From positions 1-21,837 of the forward strand of contig CAZFQZ010000014.1 in NCBI GenBank assembly GCA_964521305.1: a stretch of DNA of 21,837 bases, in the 5' to 3' direction. The stretch is from CAZBEJ01 sp964521305. GTDB taxonomy: Bacteria > Patescibacteriota > Microgenomatia > UBA1406 > GWC2-37-13. The notes beneath the pieces were generated by a model that was not told where the DNA came from, made no database searches, and was given only the letters and a program-made list of their open reading frames with translations. This document shows, piece by piece, positions 1-6,834 of this stretch. Each line of letters opens with the position of its first letter. Position 1 is the first letter of the stretch. The position numbers and the translations under genes were made by a program.

Positions 1-482
1 GCGAGTAAAAAACGGCGATTGCCGACGATAGAACGCGCTATGGCAACCCGTTGCAGTTCTCCTGCGGAAAGCTGCGCAGGAAAAACCTGTTCTTTTTTGG
101 AAAGGTTAACCAGTACCAACGCTTCTTTCACGCTTTTTTTGATGGTGGATCTGTCGGTTCCGATCACCTTCATGCTAAGCGCGATGTTCTCGAATACGTT
201 TTTGTCAAACAGCACCTTGAAATCCTGGAATACCACGCCGATCGACCGTCTGAGTTTCAGAATATCCTTGAATTTTTGAGAGGAAATATCCTCCTCAGCC
301 AAGACGATGGAACCTGACGTGGGAACGTATTCTCTCAATAATAGCCGCAGGATCGTCGTTTTTCCCGCGCCTGAAGGACCCACCAAAAAAACAAACTCAT
401 CGTCGCCGATTTCGAATGAGACTTTATCCAGAGCGATATTCCCCAGGGGGAATTTCTTGGTGACATCCTCAAATGTGATCAT
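1..482 (-). CDS. ftsE: FtsE, cell-division ABC transporter ATP-binding protein (5' part, truncated by window edge)
   Basis: FtsE is the cytoplasmic ATPase that pairs with membrane protein FtsX and controls peptidoglycan hydrolysis at the division site. The visible 160 codons contain a Walker A loop GPSGAGKTT at residues 35-43, a Q-loop in VFQDFKVL (Q86; this VFQDFK context is typical of FtsE), and the ABC signature LSAGELQR at 138-145. The signature departs from the usual LSGGEQQR at two positions. The sequence stops at RRFLLA, just before the expected Walker B DEPTG, so the last roughly 60 residues and probably ftsX lie beyond the left edge. The start is ATG at 482, 8 bases after the stop of the upstream membrane protein gene, with no Shine-Dalgarno, so it is probably translated from the prfB operon mRNA. 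Another small ABC ATPase is possible, but the VFQDFK motif favours FtsE. Confidence 0.9.
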   Translation of the reverse strand, partial: MITFEDVTKKFPLGNIALDKVSFEIGDDEFVFLVGPSGAGKTTILRLLLREYVPTSGSIVLAEEDISSQKFKDILKLRRSIGVVFQDFKVLFDKNVFENIALSMKVIGTDRSTIKKSVKEALVLVNLSKKEQVFPAQLSAGELQRVAIARSIVGNRRFLL

Positions 483-490
483 AATGGCAA

Positions 491-964
491 TTATTGAAGC
501 ACTTCGACCAAACCGACATCCATAAGCCAACCGGCTTTTTGTGCCTGGAACGTTTCACCCCATACCCTGACTTTCTTGCCTATGTATTTGGTCAGATCCA
601 CAGTCGTGGATGTCAGATAGACATTTTGGGAAGGACCGCCCGGCCGATCGAGATGAAAGTTTCCTTCGCCGTCGATGCCGCCGTTCCTCAATATACCTTC
701 GGCTTTGTCTTTGAATGTTTTTTTATCCGCGATACCGGCGGTTTGCGCTACAGGAGCGTTAGTGGTATTTGACGTTGTCGAAGCAGATTGTTTTGCGGTA
801 AAGCGGGAGACCAGTAGACCGGCGCCGAGTCCTGCAACAAGAAAAACGACCAGAATGATCGCAAACTGAACATATGACAGATCCTTGCCAGATCTCTGTA
901 CGCCGCTGCCTCCCGGAGCGTTAAAATCGTGAATAAGGTTTGAAGAAGATGGTTGTGTGTTCAT
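491..964 (-). CDS. Single-pass membrane protein of unknown function, between prfB and ftsE
   Basis: The function is not recognised. The 157-residue product has a short Pro/Gly/Ser-rich cytoplasmic N-terminus, one strong membrane segment at about residues 32-54, a Ser/Thr/Asn/Ala-rich linker at about 57-75, and a C-terminal globular domain at about 80-157. The last 45 residues (YLTSTTVDLTKYIGKKVRVWGET, shown here only in part as VDLTKYIGKKVRVWGE) look like an OB-fold-type beta domain, which is an inference from the pattern, not a match. I chose ATG at 964 because it is preceded by GAAGGT 4 bases upstream and gives a sensible N-terminus. A longer reading from TTG at 1003 would begin only 5 bases after prfB and adds an unconvincing extension. 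It sits 43 bases after prfB and 8 bases before ftsE, so it is likely cotranscribed. An envelope role beside FtsE is a guess. Confidence 0.75.
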   Translation of the reverse strand: MNTQPSSSNLIHDFNAPGGSGVQRSGKDLSYVQFAIILVVFLVAGLGAGLLVSRFTAKQSASTTSNTTNAPVAQTAGIADKKTFKDKAEGILRNGGIDGEGNFHLDRPGGPSQNVYLTSTTVDLTKYIGKKVRVWGETFQAQKAGWLMDVGLVEVLQ

Positions 965-1007
965 AATACCTTCAAGAATAACACCAAATTTTGAAAAAAA
1001 CAACCAT

Positions 1008-2024
1008 TTAATTCCCGGTGTGTTTCAAGTATGCCTCGATAAAGTTATCTATTTCGCCGTTCAACACATTTTCCACATTGCTTTCTTCATAATTCGTGCG
1101 GAGATCCTTGATGAGTTTGTACGGATGAAGGACATATGAGCGGATCTGTCTGCCCCATGACGCCATTTTTTCTTTTTTGAATGATGCGATGGTATGTTCA
1201 CGTTTTTCCTGTTCTATTTGCCACAGTTTTGCGCGGAGAATTTTCAGCGCATTTTCGCGATTCTGCAACTGGTAACGTTCGGTTTGACATGACACAATAA
1301 TGCCGGTTGGTTTATGGATGAGTCTGACGGCGGTAGCAACTTTGTTGACGTTCTGTCCGCCGTGCCCGCCGCTCCTATAGAATTGCCATTCGATTTCATC
1401 TTCCTTAATTTCGATCTCTTTGTCCTGAACAATGGGAAGAACTTCCACCAGCGCGAACGATGTCTGCCGAAGTTTATCGGCGTTGAACGGCGATTGGCGG
1501 ACAAGCCTGTGCACGCCGGCTTCAGCCTTCAGATAGCCGTACGAAAACTGGCCGTGAATATTCAGGGTTGAACTTTTGATTCCTGCTTCATCTCCGGGTA
1601 CGCGATCTACTTCCTCAAACGGCCAACCCCTTTTTTCGAAGTATCTCGTATACATGCGAAAAAGCATCTCGGACCAGTCCATTGCTTCCGTACCGCCCTG
1701 ACCGGCATGGATGGAAAAAATAGTATCGCCTTTGTCGTACGGCCCGGAAAGGAACATGAGAATTTCATATCTTTTTATCAATTTTTCCGCTTCGTGAAGA
1801 TCTCCTTCATCAAACAGAAATTGCATCATTTCGATGTCGTCAACTTCCTTTTTCAGCTGCGTGATTTTTTTCATGACCTCTTTTGCCTGGTAAGTATCCT
1901 GCCAAAACGTAGTTTCGTACGTCTTTTTTTCCAGATCGGTTATCTCCTGTTTTTTTGCCGGCAGCTGGGCTTTTGCCAAAATGCTGTCCAATTTTTTTTT
2001 CAAATCATTGCGGATATCTTCCAT
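1008..2024 (-). CDS. prfB: Peptide chain release factor 2 (RF2)
   Basis: RF2 recognises UGA and UAA stop codons in the ribosomal A site and triggers hydrolysis of the finished peptide. The 338-residue protein shows the codon-recognition tripeptide SPF at residues 178-180 (in RQSPFNADKLRQTSF), which marks RF2 rather than RF1 (PxT). The catalytic GGQ is at 222-224 in SGGHGGQNVNKV, and the HAGQGGTEAMDW motif is at 106-117. The N-terminal coiled domain is shorter than in E. coli (365 residues). The reading frame is continuous from ATG at 2024: the internal UGA and +1 programmed frameshift that autoregulates many prfB genes is absent. Its presence implies UGA is a stop in this organism, unlike the Gracilibacteria/Absconditabacteria code. 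A TATAAT box lies 9 bases before the start, suggesting a leaderless mRNA. Confidence 0.97.
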   Translation of the reverse strand: MEDIRNDLKKKLDSILAKAQLPAKKQEITDLEKKTYETTFWQDTYQAKEVMKKITQLKKEVDDIEMMQFLFDEGDLHEAEKLIKRYEILMFLSGPYDKGDTIFSIHAGQGGTEAMDWSEMLFRMYTRYFEKRGWPFEEVDRVPGDEAGIKSSTLNIHGQFSYGYLKAEAGVHRLVRQSPFNADKLRQTSFALVEVLPIVQDKEIEIKEDEIEWQFYRSGGHGGQNVNKVATAVRLIHKPTGIIVSCQTERYQLQNRENALKILRAKLWQIEQEKREHTIASFKKEKMASWGRQIRSYVLHPYKLIKDLRTNYEESNVENVLNGEIDNFIEAYLKHTGN

Positions 2025-2033
2025 ACATAGGGT

Positions 2034-2039
2034 ATTATA
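2034..2039 (-). promoter_or_regulatory. Putative -10 box (TATAAT) for prfB, leaderless arrangement
   Basis: A perfect TATAAT on the minus strand lies 9 bases upstream of the prfB ATG at 2024. Transcription would be expected to begin about 7 bases downstream of the box, that is within about 2 bases of the start codon. No good TTGACA-like -35 is visible; the expected -35 position falls in the end of the upstream gene. No Shine-Dalgarno is present. Confidence 0.5.
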
Positions 2040-2053
2040 AAGGAGAATAGGCT

Positions 2054-3496
2054 TTATTGAAAGTCTGATCCGACGATCAGGATGACGTCGGCGGTATTGT
2101 TTTCCTCAAGATTGCTGACTTTGAATGACGAAACATAATCTTTCAGGTCAGCTTCCAAAAGTGAAGTTGCGTCGCTTTTGGATTTTTTCACTTCTATGAC
2201 CGATTGTTTGTAGTCGAAACTGTCGGCGTTGCCGGTCAATACGTTTTGATAGCCGTCTTTGACCAGGATGTTTTTCATCTCACCCGCTTTGCCTGCGGTG
2301 CCCGATCCGTTCAGAATCTTTATTTTCAGATCGGCGCGATTCAAGGACGGTGTCGGTTGAGACGAAGGAGCCGGAGTTGCCGTGGGTTCTTTCATCGTTA
2401 CCGCCGGTTTGTTTATGTGCGGATGCTTGAAATTGTTTTTGGAAACCACGATGAAAAATCCGAAGGATATGACGAACGAAACGACGAAAATAGTAATTTC
2501 CTTGAATGGAAGGGATATCTTGGGAAGAGAAAATGAGCGGCCGCCGGAAACGGGCTTGAACCCGTTTCGTAACAGCACGAATGATTTGTTTTCCTGCTGA
2601 AAAATGAACGCGCCGAAACACACGTCAAAACTTAGGATGGGGAACTGCTTGTTCTGATTCATGAGTAAAACTTTGAGATAATCGTTGTAGAATGTGGAGA
2701 TGATTTTTTTCAGTGGATTCGTCCAGACCCCCACTGCTTTGGTAAACGTGTCCTGGCGAACGGTCTCCGACAAGCTTCCTGATAAGACGAGCCGATTGAG
2801 CTTGCAATTTTTTTCTTCCAACTCCTTGGCTTTTTCTTTAAGCGCGGTTTCCAGCTTGGTGTCGCCGTCCAGTTGTACCTGCCATTTGTTGCTTTCGAGC
2901 AGTCCGTACGAATCAAATACGTATCCATATATCCGGTCTTTTTCGTAGAATGCGTAAAAAATGTTTTCTTTCTTTTCCTTGCGGAGTGTTTTGTCGAATA
3001 ATTTGAAGTATGCAAGCGTATCGGGAAGAATATTGGTTATTTTCAGGTCGATGAGCGTAAAAACCTGGCGGTAATCTTCGGCGGTTTCGCGGTCCAAGGC
3101 ATAAAATGTCACGTATTTTTGCGTACTCGACTCCATGATGAACAGATCACTCATGCATGAATCGACATCGATATTCAGGGAAGACCGTGCTTTATCCCTG
3201 ATGAATGAGACAATTGCCGACGGTGCTATATCGCTCGGGATGTCGGAACGGAGGAACTGGAAAGCCGACTGCGGTAAAATAAGATATATGTCTTTGTCCG
3301 TAATCGGTTTGGATGATGACATGGTGAGCGCTTCTTTTACTGCCGACGCCAGAAGGTCGGTATTGGTCACTTTGCCGTTTTCGAGCAGTTTGGTTTCGTG
3401 ATGCTTTTCGAAGAAAACCGTTTCAAATTGACCGAGAATTGTTTTTTTGAGGTATAGGAGCTTGATGTAATTCTCATCTATATAGATATATATCAT
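2054..3496 (-). CDS. PilM/actin-fold-like membrane protein with C-terminal LytR_C domain
   Basis: The 480-residue protein has three parts. Residues 1-310 resemble the degenerate actin-like fold of PilM/GspL: LILPQSAFQFLRSDIP near 72-87, a YALDRETAEDYRQ strand-helix near 132-144, and RLVLSGSLSE near 235-244. Clear ATP-binding motifs are not obvious. A single membrane segment lies at about 331-352. A Pro/Thr-rich linker (about 363-387) leads to an extracytoplasmic LytR_C domain beginning LKIKILNGSGTAGKAGEM at about 390, the hallmark of that family. The topology puts the actin-like part in the cytoplasm and LytR_C outside, so the protein could couple an internal assembly (type IV pilus or division machinery) to the cell wall; this is inference. 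The start is ATG at 3496 beside an AT-rich box; TTG at 3517 is in frame but less likely. It ends 29 bases before prfB. Confidence 0.7.
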   Translation of the reverse strand: MIYIYIDENYIKLLYLKKTILGQFETVFFEKHHETKLLENGKVTNTDLLASAVKEALTMSSSKPITDKDIYLILPQSAFQFLRSDIPSDIAPSAIVSFIRDKARSSLNIDVDSCMSDLFIMESSTQKYVTFYALDRETAEDYRQVFTLIDLKITNILPDTLAYFKLFDKTLRKEKKENIFYAFYEKDRIYGYVFDSYGLLESNKWQVQLDGDTKLETALKEKAKELEEKNCKLNRLVLSGSLSETVRQDTFTKAVGVWTNPLKKIISTFYNDYLKVLLMNQNKQFPILSFDVCFGAFIFQQENKSFVLLRNGFKPVSGGRSFSLPKISLPFKEITIFVVSFVISFGFFIVVSKNNFKHPHINKPAVTMKEPTATPAPSSQPTPSLNRADLKIKILNGSGTAGKAGEMKNILVKDGYQNVLTGNADSFDYKQSVIEVKKSKSDATSLLEADLKDYVSSFKVSNLEENNTADVILIVGSDFQ

Positions 3497-3502
3497 AGTT
3501 AT

Positions 3503-3508
3503 AATATA
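3503..3508 (-). promoter_or_regulatory. Putative -10 box (TATATT) for the PilM-like gene
   Basis: On the minus strand TATATT ends 6 bases before ATG 3496. The surrounding TTATATTATAA also offers TATTAT (3501-3506) in an overlapping register. The position fits a leaderless start at ATG 3496. The whole 65-base divergent gap to dnaG is AT-rich, so chance matches are likely and the register is uncertain. Confidence 0.35.
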
Positions 3509-3520
3509 AAATATCAAATT

Positions 3521-3534
3521 GCAAATAGCAAATA
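3521..3534 (+). repeat. Two tandem copies of GCAAATA in the divergent promoter region
   Basis: GCAAATA occurs twice back to back, followed by the related GAAAATG, between the PilM-like gene and dnaG. It could be a regulator site or simply local slippage in AT-rich DNA. It lies where the -35 region of either divergent promoter would be. Confidence 0.4.
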
Positions 3535-3544
3535 GAAAATGAAG

Positions 3545-3553
3545 TGGTAGAAT
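3545..3553 (+). promoter_or_regulatory. Putative extended -10 promoter (TGGTAGAAT) for dnaG
   Basis: The extended -10 form TGn plus TAGAAT ends 8 bases before the dnaG ATG at 3562. Initiation about 7-8 bases downstream would fall on or next to the start codon, so the mRNA would be leaderless. No ribosome-binding site is present in the 8-base gap. An extended -10 would explain the lack of a -35 at the usual distance. Confidence 0.5.
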
Positions 3554-3561
3554 AAGTCAGA

Positions 3562-5334
3562 ATGGAAAATCCTGCGGATGAAATAAAGAAGAAAATAGAC
3601 ATAGTGACGTTCATCGGTTCTTTCATCACGCTCAAGAAAACCGGCAGGAACTTCAAAGCAGTCTGCCCGTTCCATCAGGAAAAAACTCCTTCGTTTGTCG
3701 TATCCCCCGAGCGGCAGATCTGGCACTGTTTCGGCGCGTGCCAGGACGGCGGAGACGCCATAAAGTTTTTGATGAAATGGGAGAATATAACGTTTTTCGA
3801 GGCGCTGCGCGAACTCGCCGACAAAGTCGGCGTAAAGCTGCGAAATACACAATATGAAGACAGTTCATGGAAGAAAAAAGAGCGGCTGACGGCGATCAAC
3901 ACGCTGGTTGCGGATTATTTCGAGTACATTCTGCATAAATCCGCATATGCGGACAAGGCGCAGGAATATCTTAAATCGCGGGGTGTCAATATGCAGCTTG
4001 CCAGGAAATTCCAGCTTGGTTATGCGCCAAATTCGTGGGATTCGCTATTCCAGTTTTTGAAAAAGAAAAAGTACGACCCCAGCGAGATATTTGAAACGGG
4101 TCTTTTGGTAAAAAGCGAACGCGGCGCGCTGTATGACCGTTTCCGAGGCAGGCTCATGTTTCCGATCAAAGATCCCCGCGGAAATATCATCGCGTTTTCC
4201 GGAAGGAACTTGCTTTCGGGCGGCAGTTCCGCCAAATATATTAATACTCCCGAAACGCTTTTGTACCATAAACGCGAAACACTGTTCGGTATAGATGTGG
4301 CAAAAGAAACAATAAAGAAGGAAAAAAATGCGTATATAGTAGAGGGGGAATTCGATATGATTACGCCATATCGGTTTGGATATACTAACTTTATCGCGAT
4401 AAAAGGATCGGCGTTAACCAGAGAGCAGTTGATGATGTTGAAACGGTATACCGATCGTATTACCCTGGCCCTGGATACTGACGCCGCCGGCGAGGAAGCG
4501 ATGAAGAGAGGAATCGAAGAAGCCGAACAGTTTGATTTCGAAATAGAGGTTGTCACGTTTAACTATGCTAAAGATCCAGACGAGGCACTCCAAAAAGATC
4601 CGGAACTGTTCAAGAAAGCGCTCGGAAAACCAGTGCCTATCTATGATTTTTTGATTCATCTGGTGCAGAAGAAATATCCCGAACCGACACCATTCAACAC
4701 GAAAAAAATCGGCGACGAAGTCATTCCGTATATAGAACGGATCCAGAATCCCATCCTCCAATCCTTTTATGTGAAAAAAATAGCGGCCATGCTGGGGGTG
4801 AGCGAATCGAGTATTACCGCATTCATAAGGAAACTCAGGCTGAAAAAAAGGCAATCACAGGTATTTTCAGCCGCAACGGAAAAACCGAAGGAAATGACCC
4901 GCGAATTATTGCTGCAACAATACATTTTAAGTCTTATGTTCCAGCATGAAGATCCTTACCGGTTAGCCGACGAGATCTTCGGATTGCTGACAAAGGATGA
5001 TTTTTCACCGGGATCGTATCAGAAAATATGCGACCAGTTTATGGAATTCAAGACAAAATTTCCCGACAAATTCGTGCTTGACCTTTTCACGAAAGACATG
5101 CCGAACGAACTGCATCCGGCATTCGATCAGATATATCTATTCGCGTCGAGCGACCTCGGCATCGAGCACGAAAATATCATGCAATTGGCGTATGAAATAA
5201 AACGGTTTGCGTTGAAGCGGGAAATAAACAGCATACTTTCGGCGGAATCTTCCGATACCGACGAGTCGAAAAACAGATTGAAATCATTAACCAGTCAGTT
5301 AAAAGAGGTAGAAAAAAAGACTACGACGTTATAA
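3562..5334 (+). CDS. dnaG: DNA primase
   Basis: DnaG makes the RNA primers for chromosomal replication and works with the replicative helicase. The 590-residue protein has the family order: an N-terminal CHC2 zinc domain (C35PFH38 and C56FGAC60), the catalytic core with YDRFRGRLMFPI at 191-202, and a TOPRIM domain with metal-binding motifs EGEFD at 261-265, DTDAAG at 305-310 and KDPDE at 337-341. The C-terminal part from about 440 onward is helical and probably binds helicase. The second zinc pair is CX3C instead of the usual CX2C (see findings). The start ATG at 3562 directly follows an extended -10 box, so translation is probably leaderless. rpoD follows 9 bases later, giving the dnaG-rpoD pair common in bacteria. 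Confidence 0.97.
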   Translation: MENPADEIKKKIDIVTFIGSFITLKKTGRNFKAVCPFHQEKTPSFVVSPERQIWHCFGACQDGGDAIKFLMKWENITFFEALRELADKVGVKLRNTQYEDSSWKKKERLTAINTLVADYFEYILHKSAYADKAQEYLKSRGVNMQLARKFQLGYAPNSWDSLFQFLKKKKYDPSEIFETGLLVKSERGALYDRFRGRLMFPIKDPRGNIIAFSGRNLLSGGSSAKYINTPETLLYHKRETLFGIDVAKETIKKEKNAYIVEGEFDMITPYRFGYTNFIAIKGSALTREQLMMLKRYTDRITLALDTDAAGEEAMKRGIEEAEQFDFEIEVVTFNYAKDPDEALQKDPELFKKALGKPVPIYDFLIHLVQKKYPEPTPFNTKKIGDEVIPYIERIQNPILQSFYVKKIAAMLGVSESSITAFIRKLRLKKRQSQVFSAATEKPKEMTRELLLQQYILSLMFQHEDPYRLADEIFGLLTKDDFSPGSYQKICDQFMEFKTKFPDKFVLDLFTKDMPNELHPAFDQIYLFASSDLGIEHENIMQLAYEIKRFALKREINSILSAESSDTDESKNRLKSLTSQLKEVEKKTTTL

Positions 5335-5335
5335 A
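5330..5335 (+). promoter_or_regulatory. Possible -10 box (TATAAA) for rpoD at the dnaG stop codon
   Basis: TATAAA overlaps the dnaG TAA stop and ends 8 bases before the rpoD ATG at 5344, the same spacing as at dnaG. This could allow separate, leaderless expression of the sigma factor. No -35 is visible, and rpoD could simply be read from the dnaG mRNA. Confidence 0.3.
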
Positions 5336-5343
5336 ATGAATAT

Positions 5344-6435
5344 ATGACCAAACAACGATTGCCGAAAACGCTCAAGGATTTGCTGAAACAAGGAATTGAC
5401 GACGGATTCCTCGTGCAGGATGATATTCTGTTTATTTATATCGATCCGGAAAAACATATCGAAGAAATCGACGATTTTTTCAATGAGGCGCTGAAAAAGG
5501 GCATCGACATTTTTGAAACGGTCTCCACCAGGGAGGAAAGCGATGCGAAAAAGTCAGCGGAAGAAATCGAAAAAGAACTTGAACAACTGGTGGTTTTGAA
5601 ACACGGGGAATCCTTGGATCCGATCAAGATGTATCTGAAAGAAATAGGAAAAACACCTCTCTTGACCTTCGAAAAGGAAATTGACTTGGCCAAGAAATAC
5701 GAGAAGGGAAATCAGAAAGCAAAGGATGCATTAATTAAAGCAAATCTTCGATTGGTTGTTTCCATAGCGAAAAAATATCTCGGTCGAAGGCTTTCGTTCC
5801 TCGATTTGATCCAGGAAGGAAACAAAGGTTTGATCCGGGGAGTTGAAAAATTTGATTGGAGAAGAGGATACAAATTTTCGACATATGCCACATGGTGGAT
5901 CCGTCAGGCGATTACGCGGGCAATCGCTGACCAATCGAGGACGATCCGCATTCCGGTACACATGGTTGATCATATCAACCGGTATTACAAAACCCAGAGG
6001 AGATTGATCCAAAAGCTTGGCCGTGAGCCTTCGGTAAAAGAAATAGCAAAAGAAATGCAGATGACGACCGATGAGATCGAAAATCTCATGAAAATATCCC
6101 AGCAGCCGAAATCGTTGTCTACACCGGTTGGCGACGACAAGGAAGCGACGCTTGAACAGTTTGTCGCGGACGCGAATCAACCGACCTTATACGACAAAGT
6201 TTCAAGGGAATTGTTGAAAGATGCTCTGGGTAAAGTTTTGGATACGTTGTCTCCGCGGGAAAAGAAAGTATTGATGATGCGTTTTGGTTTGGAAGACGGC
6301 AAGCCGAAAACGCTGGAAGAAGTGGGCCGCGAATTCCGCGTAACCAGGGAACGCATCCGCCAGATAGAAGCAAAAGCAATCCGCAAACTGAAGCATCCTA
6401 CGCGCGCACGGAAACTCAAGGATTTCCTGGAGTAA
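5344..6435 (+). CDS. rpoD: RNA polymerase primary sigma factor (sigma-70/SigA)
   Basis: This is the housekeeping sigma factor that directs RNA polymerase to -35/-10 promoters. The 363 residues cover a short acidic region 1.1-like N-terminus (1-60), region 1.2 (about 92-125), region 2 (about 130-205) with GYKFSTYATWWIRQAITRAI for -10 binding and melting, region 3 (about 206-280), and region 4 (about 290-360) with the -35-binding helix-turn-helix around TLEEVGREFRVTRERIRQIE. Like SigA-type proteins and unlike E. coli RpoD, it lacks the long non-conserved insert between regions 1.2 and 2.1. Region 2 is intact, which fits the -10-centred promoters seen across the window. It follows dnaG by 9 bases and is probably in the same operon. 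There is no Shine-Dalgarno. Confidence 0.96.
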   Translation: MTKQRLPKTLKDLLKQGIDDGFLVQDDILFIYIDPEKHIEEIDDFFNEALKKGIDIFETVSTREESDAKKSAEEIEKELEQLVVLKHGESLDPIKMYLKEIGKTPLLTFEKEIDLAKKYEKGNQKAKDALIKANLRLVVSIAKKYLGRRLSFLDLIQEGNKGLIRGVEKFDWRRGYKFSTYATWWIRQAITRAIADQSRTIRIPVHMVDHINRYYKTQRRLIQKLGREPSVKEIAKEMQMTTDEIENLMKISQQPKSLSTPVGDDKEATLEQFVADANQPTLYDKVSRELLKDALGKVLDTLSPREKKVLMMRFGLEDGKPKTLEEVGREFRVTRERIRQIEAKAIRKLKHPTRARKLKDFLE

Positions 6436-6445
6436 CATTTCCTTC

Positions 6446-6455
6446 GCTTATAAGC
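6446..6455. repeat. Perfect 10-base palindrome GCTTATAAGC downstream of rpoD
   Basis: GCTTATAAGC lies 11 bases after the rpoD stop. It is too short-looped for a terminator hairpin and has no U-run. It could be a binding site for a dimeric regulator, possibly the XRE protein encoded just downstream, but that is speculation. Confidence 0.3.
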
Positions 6456-6509
6456 TACATGGTATATCGTTAAAAATGAATCTTCATGATAATCTAAAGT
6501 ACTAATTCA

Positions 6510-6525
6510 ATGGATTATAGTCCAT
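6510..6525. promoter_or_regulatory. Inverted repeat ATGGA-6-TCCAT, possible operator of the XRE gene
   Basis: ATGGA and TCCAT are separated by 6 bases and lie 17 bases upstream of a TATACT box (6543-6548), so the right arm covers the usual -35 position. XRE regulators often repress their own genes through such repeats. The arms are only 5 bases, so chance is possible. Confidence 0.3.
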
Positions 6526-6542
6526 CGACGCGACAGTATTCA

Positions 6543-6548
6543 TATACT
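6543..6548 (+). promoter_or_regulatory. Possible -10 box (TATACT) for the XRE gene
   Basis: TATACT ends 14 bases before ATG 6563, predicting a leader of about 7 bases. No Shine-Dalgarno follows. The match is 5 of 6 to the consensus but no -35 is evident. Confidence 0.3.
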
Positions 6549-6562
6549 ATGCTTTTTGCAAT

Positions 6563-6781
6563 ATGCGGGGTAACTTCTTTTATCAGCGGCTCGGAGAGCG
6601 CATTGTCATCGAACGGGATAAAAGAGATTTGTCGCAGGAGCAGCTGGCGCTATTATCAGACATCGACAGGACATACCTTGCGCGCATTGAAGAAGGTAAA
6701 GCAAATCCGAGCGTGCGCGTCCTGAACAAAATTGCTCGGATACTCAAAATCCGCTTAAACAGCCTGCTGAAAGGGGTCTAG
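6563..6781 (+). CDS. Small XRE/Cro-C1-type helix-turn-helix transcriptional regulator
   Basis: The 72-residue protein is essentially one HTH_3 domain. It begins with YQRLGERIVIERDKRDLSQ at about 7-25, followed by EQLALLSDIDRTYLARIEEG at 26-45 (the turn and recognition helix), then the typical RVLNKIARILKI helix. It has no sensor or dimerisation extension, so it probably acts as a small autonomous repressor or activator. The start at ATG 6563 gives the usual short N-terminal lead-in. It lies 127 bases after rpoD and 53 bases before the protease gene on the same strand. Two palindromic sites upstream could be its targets. No toxin-like partner is adjacent: the next gene is a CPBP protease with its own promoter-like sequence. 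The HTH assignment is firm; the regulon is unknown. Confidence 0.88.
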   Translation: MRGNFFYQRLGERIVIERDKRDLSQEQLALLSDIDRTYLARIEEGKANPSVRVLNKIARILKIRLNSLLKGV

Positions 6782-6796
6782 AATCCAAACTTCATA

Positions 6797-6825
6797 TTGA
6801 TTTACGGATTGAAATAGAGTACATT
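6797..6825 (+). promoter_or_regulatory. Putative promoter (TTGATT, 17-base spacer, TACATT) for the CPBP protease gene
   Basis: TTGATT (6797-6802) and TACATT (6820-6825) are separated by exactly 17 bases, and the -10 ends 9 bases before ATG 6835, again predicting a leaderless mRNA. This is the only promoter in the window with a reasonable -35 at standard spacing. Confidence 0.45.
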
Positions 6826-6834
6826 GAGTAGATA

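Noticed and set aside
965..1003. TTG start at 1003 for the small membrane protein
   Set aside because: The ATG at 964 has the only Shine-Dalgarno-like sequence nearby and the extra 13 residues add nothing recognisable.
4020..4556. 178-codon open frame on the minus strand inside dnaG
   Set aside because: It lies entirely antisense to the conserved primase core and TOPRIM domain, and its translation shows no domain.
5336..5347. A three-codon minicistron ATGAATATATGA whose stop overlaps the rpoD start
   Set aside because: It has no ribosome-binding site and is more simply explained as the short spacer after a -10-like box; chance is likely in AT-rich DNA.
5731..6180. 149-codon open frame on the minus strand inside rpoD
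   Set aside because: It is antisense to sigma region 2-3, which is strongly conserved; the translation is Phe/Arg-rich and featureless.
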